This document shows, one piece after another, positions 27,583 to 37,021 of a stretch of 64,000 nucleotides of DNA; within the stretch, counting starts at the first letter, position 1, and each line of letters begins with the position of its first letter. Where the stretch lies: positions 62,001 through 126,000 of the forward strand of contig JAUNHE010000002.1 in assembly GCA_030524105.1 (NCBI GenBank), in the 5' to 3' direction. Made by a program: the position numbers and the translations under genes. The stretch is from Rothia sp. (in: high G+C Gram-positive bacteria). GTDB taxonomy: Bacteria; Actinomycetota; Actinomycetes; Actinomycetales; Micrococcaceae. The notes under the pieces are model-generated. The model ran no database searches, had not been told where the DNA came from, and was given only the letters and a program-made list of their open reading frames with translations.

Positions 27583-28563
27583 TCATCCAGCCTTCTTCAG
27601 TAGATCTGCCCGTACATCACCCTGAGGTGCCAGTTCAACAAAACGGTCAAAAGCCTCCCGAGCCTGGGCCGAAAGATCCTTAGGTAACTGCACCTCTGGG
27701 ATAACCAAAAGGTTACCAGTATGCTTCTTACTGCTAAAGCCCTTACCCTTAGCACGCAGCTTATTTCCTACCGGTAGACCCGGCTTAAGCCGCATTTTAA
27801 GCGACTGCCCATCCGGTAGAGGAACCTGCAAGACCGCACCCAGCATGGCCTCCTGCAAGCTAACCGGTAAATGCACCAGCAAGTCATCACCATCGCGTTC
27901 AAAGACAGGATGCCGGCCCACCTGCACGGTAGCAATCAGATCCCCCGGCCCACCGGGGCCAGCAAAACCTTTACCCCGCAACTTAAGCTTTTGCCCGTCC
28001 CGAACCCCGGCAGGGACCCTCAGACTGGTCTGGTTACCATCCGGGCGAGTCAGAGAAACGGTGGTTCCCGTAAAGGAATCTTCAAAACTAATGCTCAACT
28101 TAGCCTGGGCATCAGACCCCTTAGCCGGAGGCTGCGAAAAACCTCCAAAACCAGACTGACTAAAGCTGGAGGATGAAGAACCAGAAAACATGCCACCTAG
28201 CAAATCTTCAAGGTTAATGTTGCCCGCACCGCCGCTCTTAGCCGAAAAATGGAGGTTCGGACCGGAGAAGCCGGTGAAGCCGCCGGGAAAACCCTGCCTG
28301 CCATCCGCGCCGGCAGCAAACCCAGCTGCGCCATACTGGCGAAGCTGATCGTATTCCTTACGATCCTTAGGATCAGAAAGCACATCGTAAGCCTCAGAAA
28401 TTTCTTTAAACTTCTTCTCCGCGCTCTGATCCCCCGGGTGCTGATCGGGATGATATTTACGGGCCAACTTGCGGTAAGCCTTCTTAATATCGGCATCTGA
28501 GGCAGCCTCAGAGACGCCCAGCACCTTATAAAAGTCTTGATTAAGCCAATTTTCACTAGCCAT
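27583..28563 (-). CDS. dnaJ: DnaJ-type co-chaperone lacking the zinc-finger domain
   Basis: A 326-residue J-protein with the J domain at residues 8-75 and the HPD motif at 38-40, a Gly/Phe-rich linker and two C-terminal substrate-binding domains. The CXXCXGXG repeats of classical DnaJ are absent, so this is a type II, CbpA-like form inside the dnaK operon. The ATG at 28563 has a perfect AAAGGAGG ribosome site, better than the upstream in-frame start at 28611. It stimulates DnaK ATPase and delivers clients. Confidence 0.93.
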   Translation of the reverse strand: MASENWLNQDFYKVLGVSEAASDADIKKAYRKLARKYHPDQHPGDQSAEKKFKEISEAYDVLSDPKDRKEYDQLRQYGAAGFAAGADGRQGFPGGFTGFSGPNLHFSAKSGGAGNINLEDLLGGMFSGSSSSSFSQSGFGGFSQPPAKGSDAQAKLSISFEDSFTGTTVSLTRPDGNQTSLRVPAGVRDGQKLKLRGKGFAGPGGPGDLIATVQVGRHPVFERDGDDLLVHLPVSLQEAMLGAVLQVPLPDGQSLKMRLKPGLPVGNKLRAKGKGFSSKKHTGNLLVIPEVQLPKDLSAQAREAFDRFVELAPQGDVRADLLKKAG

Positions 28564-28613
28564 TGTAACGCCTCCTTTCAAAAGCGTGTCATGTAGTACA
28601 CCGTGAGACAAAG

Positions 28614-28642
28614 GGGCGGGCCCGAATACTCCGAGCCCGCCC
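28614..28642 (-). terminator. GC-rich hairpin between grpE and dnaJ
   Basis: GGGCGGGC (28614-28621) and GCCCGCCC (28635-28642) form an 8-bp stem. There is no T-run, so it is more likely a partial terminator or mRNA-stability element that lowers dnaJ-hspR output relative to dnaK-grpE. Confidence 0.55.
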
Positions 28643-28655
28643 GCATACTGCCAAC

Positions 28656-29258
28656 CTATTCAGCTACCGCAACCGCAACCTGAGCGGTACGAACCACCCG
28701 GTCTTGAACCTTATAGCCATTCCTAAGGACCAAGGCAATCTGGTCTGGTTCAACCTCAGAGGTAGGCTGCTGCAGCACAGCCTCATGGATGGTGGGGTCA
28801 AAGGTTTCCCCTACCGTCCCGTAGCGCTGCAAACCCTGTTTGACAAGGATCTCTTCCAGCTTCTTTGCAATAGCTGCAAAGGGTCCCTCGGCAAGGTCAC
28901 CGTGGTTTCGGGCGGCATCAATATCATCAATAACCGGCAAGAGGGCTGAAATCAGATCCACCTTGATAAAGCTGCCAAGCTGTTCTTTTTCCTTGGCCGT
29001 GCGATTCTTGAAATTGGTGAATTCTGCCTGCAAACGCAGGAGGTCATCAAGCCGGTCAGCAGCTAACTGCTCAAAATCCTTAGCTGTTTCCGGCCCCTGG
29101 GCCTGCTCAGAGTCCTCAGCATCTACCTGCCGATCAGCCTCTGAAGCAGGGCCCTGCTCAGCCACACCGTCAGCCTCGGGGTGCCCCGGAGCAGCGGGTG
29201 CTTCAAAGGCTTCCTCTAAGGGGTCCCTACCCTCTGGTTCTGGGGTGTTATCAGCCAT
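28656..29258 (-). CDS. grpE: Nucleotide exchange factor GrpE
   Basis: A 200-residue GrpE with a long acidic, Ala/Glu-rich N-terminal tail (about 1-60), the helical dimer stalk, and the C-terminal beta domain containing [20 protein letters not shown]. It releases ADP from DnaK. The start lies 2 nt after the dnaK stop, so the two are translationally coupled. Confidence 0.96.
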   Translation of the reverse strand: MADNTPEPEGRDPLEEAFEAPAAPGHPEADGVAEQGPASEADRQVDAEDSEQAQGPETAKDFEQLAADRLDDLLRLQAEFTNFKNRTAKEKEQLGSFIKVDLISALLPVIDDIDAARNHGDLAEGPFAAIAKKLEEILVKQGLQRYGTVGETFDPTIHEAVLQQPTSEVEPDQIALVLRNGYKVQDRVVRTAQVAVAVAE

Positions 29259-29260
29259 GA

Positions 29261-31108
29261 TTAGTTCTTCTTCTCGTCTTCGTCGTCAATTACTTCTGCA
29301 TCTTCAACGTCGTCATCAGCAGCGGGCTGTTCAGCCTGGTTGACCTGCTCAGCCTGAGCCTGGGCGTAGATTGCCTCACCCAGTTTGACCTGTGAAGCTT
29401 GCAGCTTTTCATAGGCGCTCTTGACGGCCTCGTCATCCTCACCTTCCAGGGCAGTCTTGAGGGCGTCAACATCTGCCTGCACCTCAGTCTTAACCTCTTC
29501 GGGCAGCTTGTCCTCGTTCTCCTTGATCAGCTTCTCAATAGAGTAGGCCGTAGCTTCTGCCTGGTTGCGGGTCTCGGCAGCCTCACGGCGAGCCTTATCT
29601 TGCTCGGCGTGGGTCTCGGCATCCTTAACCATCCGGTCGATGTCTTCCTTAGACAGGGAGGTACCGCCGGTAATGGTCATGGACTGTTCCTTGCCGGTGC
29701 CCTTGTCCTTGGCAGAAACATGCACAATACCGTTAGCGTCAATGTCAAAGGTCACCTCAATTTGAGGCATACCGCGCGGTGCCGGAGCAATACCGGTTAG
29801 CTCAAAGGTCCCCAGGTTTTTGTTGTCCCGGGTAAATTCACGCTCACCTTGGAAAACCTGAATGGACACCGAAGGCTGATTGTCTTCAGCGGTCGTAAAG
29901 GTTTCACTACGCTTGGTGGGAATAGCGGTGTTACGCTCGATGAGTTTGGTCATCATGCCACCCTTGGTTTCAATACCCAGCGAAAGCGGAGTAACGTCAA
30001 TGAGCAGGACGTCCTTGCGATCGCCCTTGAGCACACCTGCCTGGATAGCAGCACCCATGGCCACCACCTCGTCAGGATTGACTCCCTTGTTAGCTTCACG
30101 CCCACCGGTCAGTTCTTTGACAACCTCAGAAACAGCCGGCATACGGGTGGAACCGCCAACCAAGATGACATGGGCGATATCAGAAATAGAAACACCAGCT
30201 TCCTTGATAACGTCCTCAAAGGGCTTCTTCGTGCGCTCCAGCAAGTCAGAGGTCATATCCTGGAACTTTGCCCGGCTTAGTTTCTCATCCAGGTGGATAG
30301 GACCTTCGGGGGTAACAGATAGGTACTGTAGCGAGATATTGGTAGAAGTGGCCGAGGACAGTTCTTTTTTAGCCTGCTCAGCAGCTTCACGCAGCCTCTG
30401 AAGAGCAATTTTGTCCTTAGAGAGGTCTGCACCGGTCTTAGACTTAACCTGGCTCAGCAGCCAGTCGACAACACGCTGGTCCCAGTCGTCACCACCTAGC
30501 CGGTTGTCACCAGCGGTAGCACGAACCTGAATAGTAGAGAAGCCGTCTTCGTCTTTACCAACCTCTAGCAGGGAAACATCGAAGGTACCGCCACCAAGGT
30601 CAAAAACCAGAATAAGCTCGTCTTCCTTACCCTTTTCCAGGCCGTAGGCCAGAGCCGCCGCTGTTGGCTCATTCACAATACGCAGTACGTTGAGCCCAGC
30701 AATCTCGCCAGCTTCCTTGGTTGCCTGACGCTCGGCATCATTGAAGTAAGCCGGAACCGTAATAACAGCATCGGTCACGGTGTCGTTCAAAAAGGCTTCT
30801 GCGTCGCCCTTAAGCTTTTGCAGGATACGGGCAGAGATTTCCTGGGCAGTATATTTTTTACCGTCAATATCTGCCTTCCAGTCTGTGCCCATGTGGCGCT
30901 TGACGGAGGAGATGGTCCTATCTACGTTAGTGACAGCCTGACGCTTGGCAACCTCACCAACAAGAACCTCACCATCCTTGGTAAAAGCTACCACGGAGGG
31001 GGTGGTACGGGCGCCTTCAGCATTAGAGATAACGGTAGGCTCGCCGCCTTCTAGCACCGATACAACGGAGTTTGTGGTTCCTAGGTCAATACCTACTGCA
31101 CGTGACAT
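29261..31108 (-). CDS. dnaK: Chaperone DnaK (Hsp70)
   Basis: A 615-residue Hsp70. It has the phosphate loop [11 protein letters not shown] at the N terminus, [20 protein letters not shown] and the linker [11 protein letters not shown] substrate-binding domain and a disordered acidic C-terminal tail ([17 protein letters not shown]) follow. The ATG at 31108 has GAAAGGA upstream and fixes the conserved start MSRAVGID; the frame continuing upstream is leader. It is first in the heat-shock operon behind a HAIR box. Confidence 0.97.
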   Translation of the reverse strand: MSRAVGIDLGTTNSVVSVLEGGEPTVISNAEGARTTPSVVAFTKDGEVLVGEVAKRQAVTNVDRTISSVKRHMGTDWKADIDGKKYTAQEISARILQKLKGDAEAFLNDTVTDAVITVPAYFNDAERQATKEAGEIAGLNVLRIVNEPTAAALAYGLEKGKEDELILVFDLGGGTFDVSLLEVGKDEDGFSTIQVRATAGDNRLGGDDWDQRVVDWLLSQVKSKTGADLSKDKIALQRLREAAEQAKKELSSATSTNISLQYLSVTPEGPIHLDEKLSRAKFQDMTSDLLERTKKPFEDVIKEAGVSISDIAHVILVGGSTRMPAVSEVVKELTGGREANKGVNPDEVVAMGAAIQAGVLKGDRKDVLLIDVTPLSLGIETKGGMMTKLIERNTAIPTKRSETFTTAEDNQPSVSIQVFQGEREFTRDNKNLGTFELTGIAPAPRGMPQIEVTFDIDANGIVHVSAKDKGTGKEQSMTITGGTSLSKEDIDRMVKDAETHAEQDKARREAAETRNQAEATAYSIEKLIKENEDKLPEEVKTEVQADVDALKTALEGEDDEAVKSAYEKLQASQVKLGEAIYAQAQAEQVNQAEQPAADDDVEDAEVIDDEDEKKN

Positions 31109-31240
31109 TATTTTTCCTTTCGGTCTGTACTTGTTTTTCAAGACTTTTCTTGGGCTCAGGCTTGTAGCCGGCCCTGCCGGCCTTACCTGTGCCTTTCGCT
31201 CTGATACAAGTCTGCCAGGTTTTATGGATATGTCAATAGA

Positions 31241-31261
31241 GTTGAGCCTATTCAACTCAAG
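31241..31261 (-). promoter_or_regulatory. HAIR box, HspR-binding operator of the dnaK operon
   Basis: The plus strand reads GTTGAGC-N7-ACTCAAG. The established HAIR consensus is CTTGAGT-N7-ACTCAAG, so one half-site is perfect and the other matches 5 of 7. A TTGACA on the minus strand at 31236-31231 may be the -35. The box lies about 130 nt upstream of the dnaK start. Confidence 0.85.
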
Positions 31262-31403
31262 TTTGCTGCCTTTTGAAGAGTAAATTTTCTAGCAAAGGTA
31301 CCCTATAAGGCTGGCAAAAGCTTGATTTTGCGGGCTTATGCAGTAGCAAACCCGGCCGTGTTCGCCCTTAGTAAACATCCCTCTTTTATGCCGGCAGACG
31401 CAA

Positions 31404-31439
31404 GAAACCCCGCAACCTCAATACAGGTTGCGGGGTTTC
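31404..31439 (-). terminator. Perfect 15-bp hairpin in the region upstream of dnaK
   Basis: GAAACCCCGCAACCT (31404-31418) and AGGTTGCGGGGTTTC (31425-31439) with a 6-nt loop. On the minus strand it is followed by TTGCGTCT. No plus-strand gene ends nearby, so it would fit a minus-strand transcript reading in from about 31690 to 31440. Confidence 0.7.
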
Positions 31440-31543
31440 AAGACAACTCCGAGTAGATCCGAAGCATTCCGATCGTTACCCGTCAGCACAACGGGCAGTC
31501 CCACCGTGGAGACTAAACTTTCAGTAAAATGTGTGTACCGCAC
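31418..31543 (-). CDS. Short ORF ending inside the hairpin (41 codons)
   Basis: From a GTG at 31543 the minus strand encodes 41 residues with a protein-like stretch (GLPVVLTGNDRNASDLLGVV). It stops in the loop of the hairpin at 31404-31439. An in-frame stop lies directly upstream and no ribosome site is obvious. It could be a gene-end fossil or chance; I do not recognise it. Confidence 0.25.
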   Translation of the reverse strand: MRYTHFTESLVSTVGLPVVLTGNDRNASDLLGVVLKPRNLY

Positions 31544-31696
31544 TGACTATACACAGTTTGAGTCGCTAAAACGGGATATTTTTGCCATCATGTCAATTTA
31601 CGACGCCTTGACACGGTTTATCCAGTCAATAAGCCCACTAATTGGCAAAATGGTGGACATTTATCCCTATATTCCGGCATTTGCTGGCTGCAAGGC

Positions 31697-31730
31697 CTGC
31701 TTACCCCGGCTACCCTGCCGGGATAAGCAG
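31697..31730 (+). repeat. Long imperfect hairpin before the P-loop kinase gene
   Basis: CTGCTTACCCCGGC (31697-31710) pairs with GCCGGGATAAGCAG (31717-31730) over a 6-nt loop with one C-A mismatch. Together with the hairpin at 31404-31439 it brackets about 260 nt of otherwise unexplained DNA. I see no conventional gene in 31262-31811. Confidence 0.55.
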
Positions 31731-31811
31731 ACCAGTTAGCAGCTGACGCAGGGCTAGCTGTAGCTTCTTCTGTCGGTTACACCAGCTAAAAGGGGGAAAG
31801 TCCAGGTTCCT

Positions 31812-32375
31812 ATGCACATTTACCGGCACAAAAATCAGCTCCTTACTGCCCTTCTGGAGCAGGTCAGCAGCCAGCCAAGCCGGCCCCTGATCATCGGCAT
31901 AGACGGCCGAAGCGGTTCGGGTAAAACCAGCCTGGCAGCGGAACTGGCCAGCCAGCTGCGCGCAAGAGGCAGCGCTACAGAGATCTTTCACCTTGAAGAT
32001 CTCTACCTGGGTTGGGAAGGGTTAGCTCAGGCAGTAGAAACCTGGGCTGAGCTCTCTGCCAGCCTTAAAGAAAATAAGCGAGGCAGCTACTACAGCTGGG
32101 ATTGGCAGCAGCAAGGCAAAACCGGCCCCCATGAGCTCAAACTTCCCTCCCAAGGCCTGCTCATCTGCGAAGGTGTTGGAGCCTGCCTGGGCCGGGTTGA
32201 TCTGAGCTGCTGGCTAGAGCTACCCGGGCCAATCCGCAAAAAACGTGCCCTAGAGCGGGATGGAAAGCTTTTTGCCGACTACTGGCAGATCTGGGCAGCG
32301 CAGGAAGAAAGCCTGCTCAAAAGCCACCACAAGCAGTACGCACAGATAACAAATATTTTACGCCTGCACCATTGA
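31812..32375 (+). CDS. Uridine-kinase-like P-loop kinase
   Basis: A 187-residue protein with Walker A GIDGRSGSGKTS near residues 29-40 and the FHLEDLYLGWEGL segment found in the Udk/PRK-like fold. LICEGVGAC and RKKRALERDG (lid arginines) follow. The substrate may be a nucleoside or another small hydroxyl compound; it is shorter than true uridine kinase. The ATG follows GGGGGAAAG. It stands alone between the hairpin region and the exporter gene. Confidence 0.75.
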   Translation: MHIYRHKNQLLTALLEQVSSQPSRPLIIGIDGRSGSGKTSLAAELASQLRARGSATEIFHLEDLYLGWEGLAQAVETWAELSASLKENKRGSYYSWDWQQQGKTGPHELKLPSQGLLICEGVGACLGRVDLSCWLELPGPIRKKRALERDGKLFADYWQIWAAQEESLLKSHHKQYAQITNILRLHH

Positions 32376-32437
32376 CCGTAGTGAGGTCGGTAAAATAAGG
32401 CCCTGAAGTCTAGCCGGTACAAACTCGAAAGAAAATC

Positions 32438-33661
32438 GTGGCCCACATTTCTCCTTCACAGCTGGGGCAAGTACCTTCTCTGCCCAAAGCTGCAATCTTT
32501 ACCCTAGCTCTGCTGACAGCGGTAGGTCCACTTGCTATTGACATGTACCTGGCAGCTTTGCCGGACATCACCGCAGAACTCAAAACCACAGAATCTTTAA
32601 CGCAGCTGACCCTTTCTGCTTTTATGGTTGGTATGGCTCTGGGCCAGCTCATCATTGGTCCCCTCTCCGATAAAGTGGGCAGAATCCGCCCCCTCTACCT
32701 GGGGGTGATCTTCAGCTGGATCTCTGCCGTAGCCTGTATTTTTGCCCCCACCATTTCTTTTTTGATTGCTGCCCGCTGCCTCATGGGTATAGCCGGTGCC
32801 ACCGGACTGGTGCTGGCCAGAGCCATTGTTGCCGATAGCACCCAAGGCAAACACACCGCAAAACTCATGGGCCTTCTCATGATGATTAACGGTTTTGCAC
32901 CCGTACTAGCCCCGGTTTTGGGTGGGCTGATGCTCTCCTTAGGCAGCTGGCGCCTGGTTTTTGTTCTCCTGACCGTCTTCATGACCCTGTCCCTGGTGCT
33001 CACCTTCTGCACCCTGCAGGAGAGCCTACCGGAAGAGAAACGCCGCAAGGGCCCCTTACTGGCCAGCTACCGCGGTATTCCAGAAGTGCTGGCCCTTGCT
33101 CGTTTTCGGGGTTTTATGCTGACCTCAAATCTTGCTTTTGCCGCCTTCTTTGCCTATATTTCTGGTTCCAGCTATCTGCTCCAGAATGTCCTAGGGCTTA
33201 CGACTAGACAGTTCACCCTGGTTTTTGCCTTTAACTCGCTGGGTATTGTAGCCATGACCTCACTGGTTACCTACCTGGTGGGCCGGGTAGCCCTGCGCAG
33301 TATGCTCACTATCGGGGTTTTCTGCCTGCTGCTGGTTTCAACACTATTAACCATCCACTTTATGGTCGGCCCCTCCTTAGTCCCTACCCTGATCCTGCTC
33401 TTGGCAACCACCACCTCTGCCGGCCTTATTTTTAGTAATGCGTCTTCCTTAGCCCTTATAGAAGGCCGGCAAAAGGCAGGAGCTGCCAGTGCCATCATGG
33501 GAACCCTGCAGTCTGTTATGGCTGCCATTGCCTCTCCCCTGGCAACCATTGCCGGTTCCCACAACCCCATTCCATTAGCTCTCACCATGCTGGGTTTCTC
33601 TGCCCTCTCAGCCCTGGCCCTAGTCAAAACTCCCCACCAGGCAGAAGACTGGAAACCCTAG
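32438..33661 (+). CDS. Bcr/CflA-family MFS drug exporter
   Basis: A 407-residue, twelve-helix DHA1 protein. The Bcr/CflA signature is present: LLTAVGPLAIDMYLAALPDI in helix 1, LIIGPLSDKVGRIRPLY in loop 2-3 and ARCLMGIAGATG. The family exports bicyclomycin, chloramphenicol, sulfonamides or metabolites. The start is GTG at 32438 with only a weak ribosome site. It converges on ykoC with the two stop codons abutting. Confidence 0.88.
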   Translation: MAHISPSQLGQVPSLPKAAIFTLALLTAVGPLAIDMYLAALPDITAELKTTESLTQLTLSAFMVGMALGQLIIGPLSDKVGRIRPLYLGVIFSWISAVACIFAPTISFLIAARCLMGIAGATGLVLARAIVADSTQGKHTAKLMGLLMMINGFAPVLAPVLGGLMLSLGSWRLVFVLLTVFMTLSLVLTFCTLQESLPEEKRRKGPLLASYRGIPEVLALARFRGFMLTSNLAFAAFFAYISGSSYLLQNVLGLTTRQFTLVFAFNSLGIVAMTSLVTYLVGRVALRSMLTIGVFCLLLVSTLLTIHFMVGPSLVPTLILLLATTTSAGLIFSNASSLALIEGRQKAGAASAIMGTLQSVMAAIASPLATIAGSHNPIPLALTMLGFSALSALALVKTPHQAEDWKP

Positions 33662-34465
33662 CTAGTGCCAAATAAAGGTTAAGGAGCCATAAGCCCAGGT
33701 CAGTAGGTAAACACCAGCTAGCAGCAAGGCACAGGTAAGACTAAAAAATAGGTCCGCCCAAGAGTAGTGAGGCTGCCTAGCCCAAGTACGCTGGCGGACA
33801 GAGCTAAATCCGCGGGCCTGCATGGTTAAAGCCAGCCGGTTACCAAAGCGAATAGCCTGGACCAAGAGGGCAAACACCTGCCCAAAGAGGGTCTTGCCCC
33901 GCCTAAGCAGGCTGGTTGAGCCTCCTAATCCCCGGGCCTTACGGGCCATCCCCAAACTCTGCCACTGTTCCAGCAGGAGGCCTACCAAGCGCAAAGCTGC
34001 TAGTGCTGCCAGTACAAAAGCTGGCGGCAGCCGCAAGGTCTGGCCCAAAAAATCGGCTATGTCTGTAGGATCGGTTGTGCTCATCAAAAAGAGACCTGCC
34101 AGAGTCAGGGCCAGGCCCCGAAGCATGAGGGCACAGCCCAGTTCCAGGGAGCCGGAAGTTACCACAAGAGGACCAAAATCTAGGAGTAACCTGCCCGTTT
34201 TCTCTAGCAATAGAGCGCTGGACCAGCCCGTCAATAGGGCGGCAACTAAAACTGGCCAGAACCTGCCCAGCAGCCTGAGTGGCTGCAGGCCTGCCAGGCT
34301 TAAGGCAAGCCACTGTACCACAAAAATACCGGCAATAGTCGGCAGATCTTTTACCAGAAGCAAGGCCAGGGTAAAACCTAAGCTGACCAGCAGTTTAACA
34401 CCGGCATTAAGCCGTGTGATGCTGCTCCTGCCAGCGGTTAAGACCCCCCTTGAATTGACGCCCAT
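33662..34465 (-). CDS. ykoC: ECF transporter transmembrane (T) component of the thiamine-precursor importer
   Basis: A 267-residue CbiQ/EcfT-type protein. The two Ala-Arg-Gly coupling motifs are visible (MARKARGL and MQARGF); these helices dock into the ATPase grooves. About five membrane segments. The ATG at 34465 is chosen because it follows GGAGTAAGGG. It lies 5 nt after the ATPase gene in an operon under the TPP riboswitch. Confidence 0.88.
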   Translation of the reverse strand: MGVNSRGVLTAGRSSITRLNAGVKLLVSLGFTLALLLVKDLPTIAGIFVVQWLALSLAGLQPLRLLGRFWPVLVAALLTGWSSALLLEKTGRLLLDFGPLVVTSGSLELGCALMLRGLALTLAGLFLMSTTDPTDIADFLGQTLRLPPAFVLAALAALRLVGLLLEQWQSLGMARKARGLGGSTSLLRRGKTLFGQVFALLVQAIRFGNRLALTMQARGFSSVRQRTWARQPHYSWADLFFSLTCALLLAGVYLLTWAYGSLTFIWH

Positions 34466-34470
34466 CACCC

Positions 34471-36093
34471 TTACTCCGACCAAGCTAGCCGCTGGCTCTG
34501 CTGCCCGCCCCCTGCGGGAGCTGCCAGCTTTAATACCGGCCCACCCACAGCTTCCACAAAATCACTGTCATGAGTTACCGAAACAAGAGCAAGGCCCTGT
34601 TCTAGCAGCTCATGGATCAGCAAAACCAGTTGCTGCCAGGTTCTGGCGTCTTGGCCAAAGGTAGGCTCGTCTAAGATGAGTAGCCGGGGTGCACTAGCTA
34701 GGGCCGTAGCCACCGAAAGACGCCGTTTTTGCCCACCGGACAGGGTAAAAGGATTAGCCTGGGCCAGTTTGGTTAATGCCAAGCGATCCAGCAAAGAATC
34801 CGTCTGCCGGCTTAAGCTAACCTCATCCACTGCACACCCCCGGCTCTTAGCCAGCTGACGGGGGCCAAACTCTAATTCCTCACGCACAGTAGCACAAACA
34901 AACTGCTGCTCTGGATTCTGAAAAACCAGCCCAATTCTGCTGACCAGCTCTGCCCCGGTCCAGCCGCTTACCTCCCTTGTCTGCTGTGCTGAACCGTCGG
35001 CAGCTAAGTGTTCTGTGGCCAGCACCTGCCCCTTAGCCGGGTAAAGCAGCCCGGCTAAGGTCAGGGCAGCCGTTGTTTTTCCGGATCCGTTAGGGCCCAT
35101 AATGCTTAGGTGCTGGCCAGCTTTAACCAGGCAGGTAAAACCTGTAGCCGTTAGCGGCAGCTCGAGCTGGGCGGGCTGGCCGGTAGCCAGAGCCTTCTGC
35201 CGGCGTCGTAGCTGCCTTCTGCTGGGAGTAGCCCTGGTGAGGCTCAGTTCCTCTGCCTTGAGCAGGGTTGGGCCACTGTGCCAGCTAGGAGCCGGTGTCT
35301 GCGGACGGTAGTCGGCCAACCAGATTCCGGCGGCAAGGAGTTCTTGCCGATGCTCGGTCATAATCTTTTCTGCCGGACCGTCATGGCTGAGCCTGCCTTG
35401 ATCGTCTAAGACTAAGACTCGGTCCATGTGGGGTGCCCAGTTGGCTAGGCGCTGCTCTATGAGCAGCAGGGTGGCCCCGGTTTTTTTCTGCGTCGCCAGC
35501 ACCGCCTGCTGCACCTGGAGCCTGCCGGCCGGGTCCAGGTTGGCTGTTGGCTCATCTAAAAGAAGCAGCTGCGGCTGCATCGCCAGCAGGCCGGCCAGAC
35601 CAAGACGCTGTTTTTGGCCCCCAGAAAGAGCAGCAGTGGGGTGGTTTGGGGGTAGGTGGTCTAAACCAACCGCCGCTAAGGCCTGCCCTACCTGCCGCCA
35701 GATCTGCTGGCGATCCATGCCCATGTTTTCTGGACCAAAAGCTACATCATCGGCAAGACGGGATAGCACAATGGAAACCTCTGGATCTTGCTGAAGGAGG
35801 CCGCTGCTGCCAGCTTCTGCCGCTGGCTGACCGGCCAGCAACAAGGAACCGCTGCTACAACTGTCCTCTTGATCCTCAAGTAAGCCGGCTATGGCCTGTA
35901 GGAGAGTTGATTTTCCAGCCCCCGACGGACCCAGCAGTAGAACCTTCTCGCCCGGGTTAATGCAGAAGTTAAGCTGGCGCAGGGTAGGTTCTTTTCTGCC
36001 CGGGTAGTGCCAGGAAAAATCCTCCGCATAGACAGCGGCCTTGTGAGTAGGAGCCGGCGCCGGCTTATGCTGCTGCTCTTTAGAGGCTGGCAC
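34471..36093 (-). CDS. ykoD: ECF transporter ATPase with two fused ABC domains
   Basis: A 540-residue fusion of EcfA1- and EcfA2-like ATPases. Domain 1 has Walker A GPSGAGKST, signature LSGGQKQR and Walker B LLLLDEPTANLDP. Domain 2 has GPNGSGKTT, LSGGQKRR and LLILDEPTFGQD. It drives import of a thiamine precursor, probably hydroxymethylpyrimidine. The GTG at 36093 overlaps the end of ykoE by 14 nt and follows a GGGGCGGG run. The frame runs further upstream inside ykoE, which is not considered coding. Confidence 0.92.
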   Translation of the reverse strand: MPASKEQQHKPAPAPTHKAAVYAEDFSWHYPGRKEPTLRQLNFCINPGEKVLLLGPSGAGKSTLLQAIAGLLEDQEDSCSSGSLLLAGQPAAEAGSSGLLQQDPEVSIVLSRLADDVAFGPENMGMDRQQIWRQVGQALAAVGLDHLPPNHPTAALSGGQKQRLGLAGLLAMQPQLLLLDEPTANLDPAGRLQVQQAVLATQKKTGATLLLIEQRLANWAPHMDRVLVLDDQGRLSHDGPAEKIMTEHRQELLAAGIWLADYRPQTPAPSWHSGPTLLKAEELSLTRATPSRRQLRRRQKALATGQPAQLELPLTATGFTCLVKAGQHLSIMGPNGSGKTTAALTLAGLLYPAKGQVLATEHLAADGSAQQTREVSGWTGAELVSRIGLVFQNPEQQFVCATVREELEFGPRQLAKSRGCAVDEVSLSRQTDSLLDRLALTKLAQANPFTLSGGQKRRLSVATALASAPRLLILDEPTFGQDARTWQQLVLLIHELLEQGLALVSVTHDSDFVEAVGGPVLKLAAPAGGGQQSQRLAWSE

Positions 36094-36676
36094 GTTTAAC
36101 CCGCCCCGAAGCCAAGGAGTCAAGCACCCCGGTTTTAACCAGGGCACCGGTAAGTAGCCAGGTCAGCAGCCCTGCTAAGACCAGACCAGAGATTACAGAA
36201 GAGGTTAGGTAGATCAGGGCCTTGGCCCCTTGCATGCTGGCCGCGTAATAAAGAATTATTTCGGAAGCCCCCATGAACAGGCCAGAAACTGCTCCTGCCA
36301 GGAGGGCGGTCCATAGCGTCCATACCCGGTAAAAGAAAAGGAGAAAAACAAGCTCTGCCCCCAGGCCCTGAATGAGCCCCGATAGTACAACCAGCCAGGA
36401 GTACTGGGTGCCGATGAGGCCAGAAACCGCCGCAGCCAAAACTTCCGTATAAAGAGCGGCACCGGGTCTACGAATAAGATAGCCGCCTAAAACACCGGCC
36501 AGCAGCCAGGTACCGCCCACCAGAGGCAGGTATTCCGGGGTAAGTAGCAGCAGGCTAGCGCAGAGCGGGTAAACCAGGTTGGACCAAATCCAGTACAGCA
36601 GCCCGCAGGCAACTGCTAGGACGGATGCCACAAGGATGTCGTTGATCCGCCAGGTAAAAGCAGTTTTTTTAGTCAC
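36080..36676 (-). CDS. ykoE: ECF substrate-binding (S) component YkoE
   Basis: A 198-residue membrane protein with five to six helices. YkoE-specific patterns are GYLIRRPGAALYTEVLAAAV, SGLIQGLGAEL and a C-terminal TGVLDSLASG. YkoE binds thiamine or its pyrimidine moiety (HMP) and is TPP-regulated in many bacteria. The start is GTG at 36676 with GGAAGG six bases upstream. That ribosome site is part of a hairpin controlled by the riboswitch. It is first in ykoE-ykoD-ykoC. Confidence 0.93.
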   Translation of the reverse strand: MTKKTAFTWRINDILVASVLAVACGLLYWIWSNLVYPLCASLLLLTPEYLPLVGGTWLLAGVLGGYLIRRPGAALYTEVLAAAVSGLIGTQYSWLVVLSGLIQGLGAELVFLLFFYRVWTLWTALLAGAVSGLFMGASEIILYYAASMQGAKALIYLTSSVISGLVLAGLLTWLLTGALVKTGVLDSLASGRVKRASL

Positions 36677-36682
36677 AATCTT

Positions 36683-36701
36683 CCTTCCTTTTTTTGGAAG
36701 G
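36683..36701 (-). promoter_or_regulatory. Shine-Dalgarno-sequestering hairpin downstream of the TPP riboswitch
   Basis: Read on the minus strand, CCTTCC-A7-GGAAGG forms a stem that buries the GGAAGG ribosome site of ykoE. This suggests the riboswitch acts at translation initiation rather than by a T-run terminator. Confidence 0.65.
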
Positions 36702-36736
36702 GGACAGCACAATGAGCAGGCTGTTTGAGAACTCGA

Positions 36737-36812
36737 CTCCCTAGCGCCGGTATGATCCGGATCAGGTTCGAGGGTCTGCCTAAGCACTCTCAGCACCGAA
36801 GTGCTCCCCTGT
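36737..36812 (-). ncRNA. TPP riboswitch (THI element)
   Basis: Read on the minus strand the conserved blocks appear in order: GGGGAGC, GGTGCTGAGAGTG, GACCCTCGAACCTGATC, CGGATCATACCGGCG and closing AGGGAG. It binds thiamine pyrophosphate. It lies 60-130 nt upstream of ykoE, as expected for a thiamine-precursor transporter operon. Confidence 0.95.
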
Positions 36813-37021
36813 CGTTTTCCACTGCAACTTTCTTTAAGAGCTGCTAAAACTCTACACAGTATAGCTAGCAGCGGCCGGCTTGGGCCACTGTGTCTTGTAG
36901 GCCAGTGTGGCGGACCGCCCTGGTTCATATTTAAGACCTAGCTTGCTAGGTTGGGCGCGACATTCAGCCCAATACATCGTAGGATTGCATAGAATACTGC
37001 TCTACTTATGGAGGACACCCC

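Noticed and set aside
31428..31739. Plus-strand ORF of 103 codons across the two hairpins
   Set aside because: It runs through both hairpins, has no recognisable domain or ribosome site and is Ser/Thr/Arg-biased like a shadow frame.
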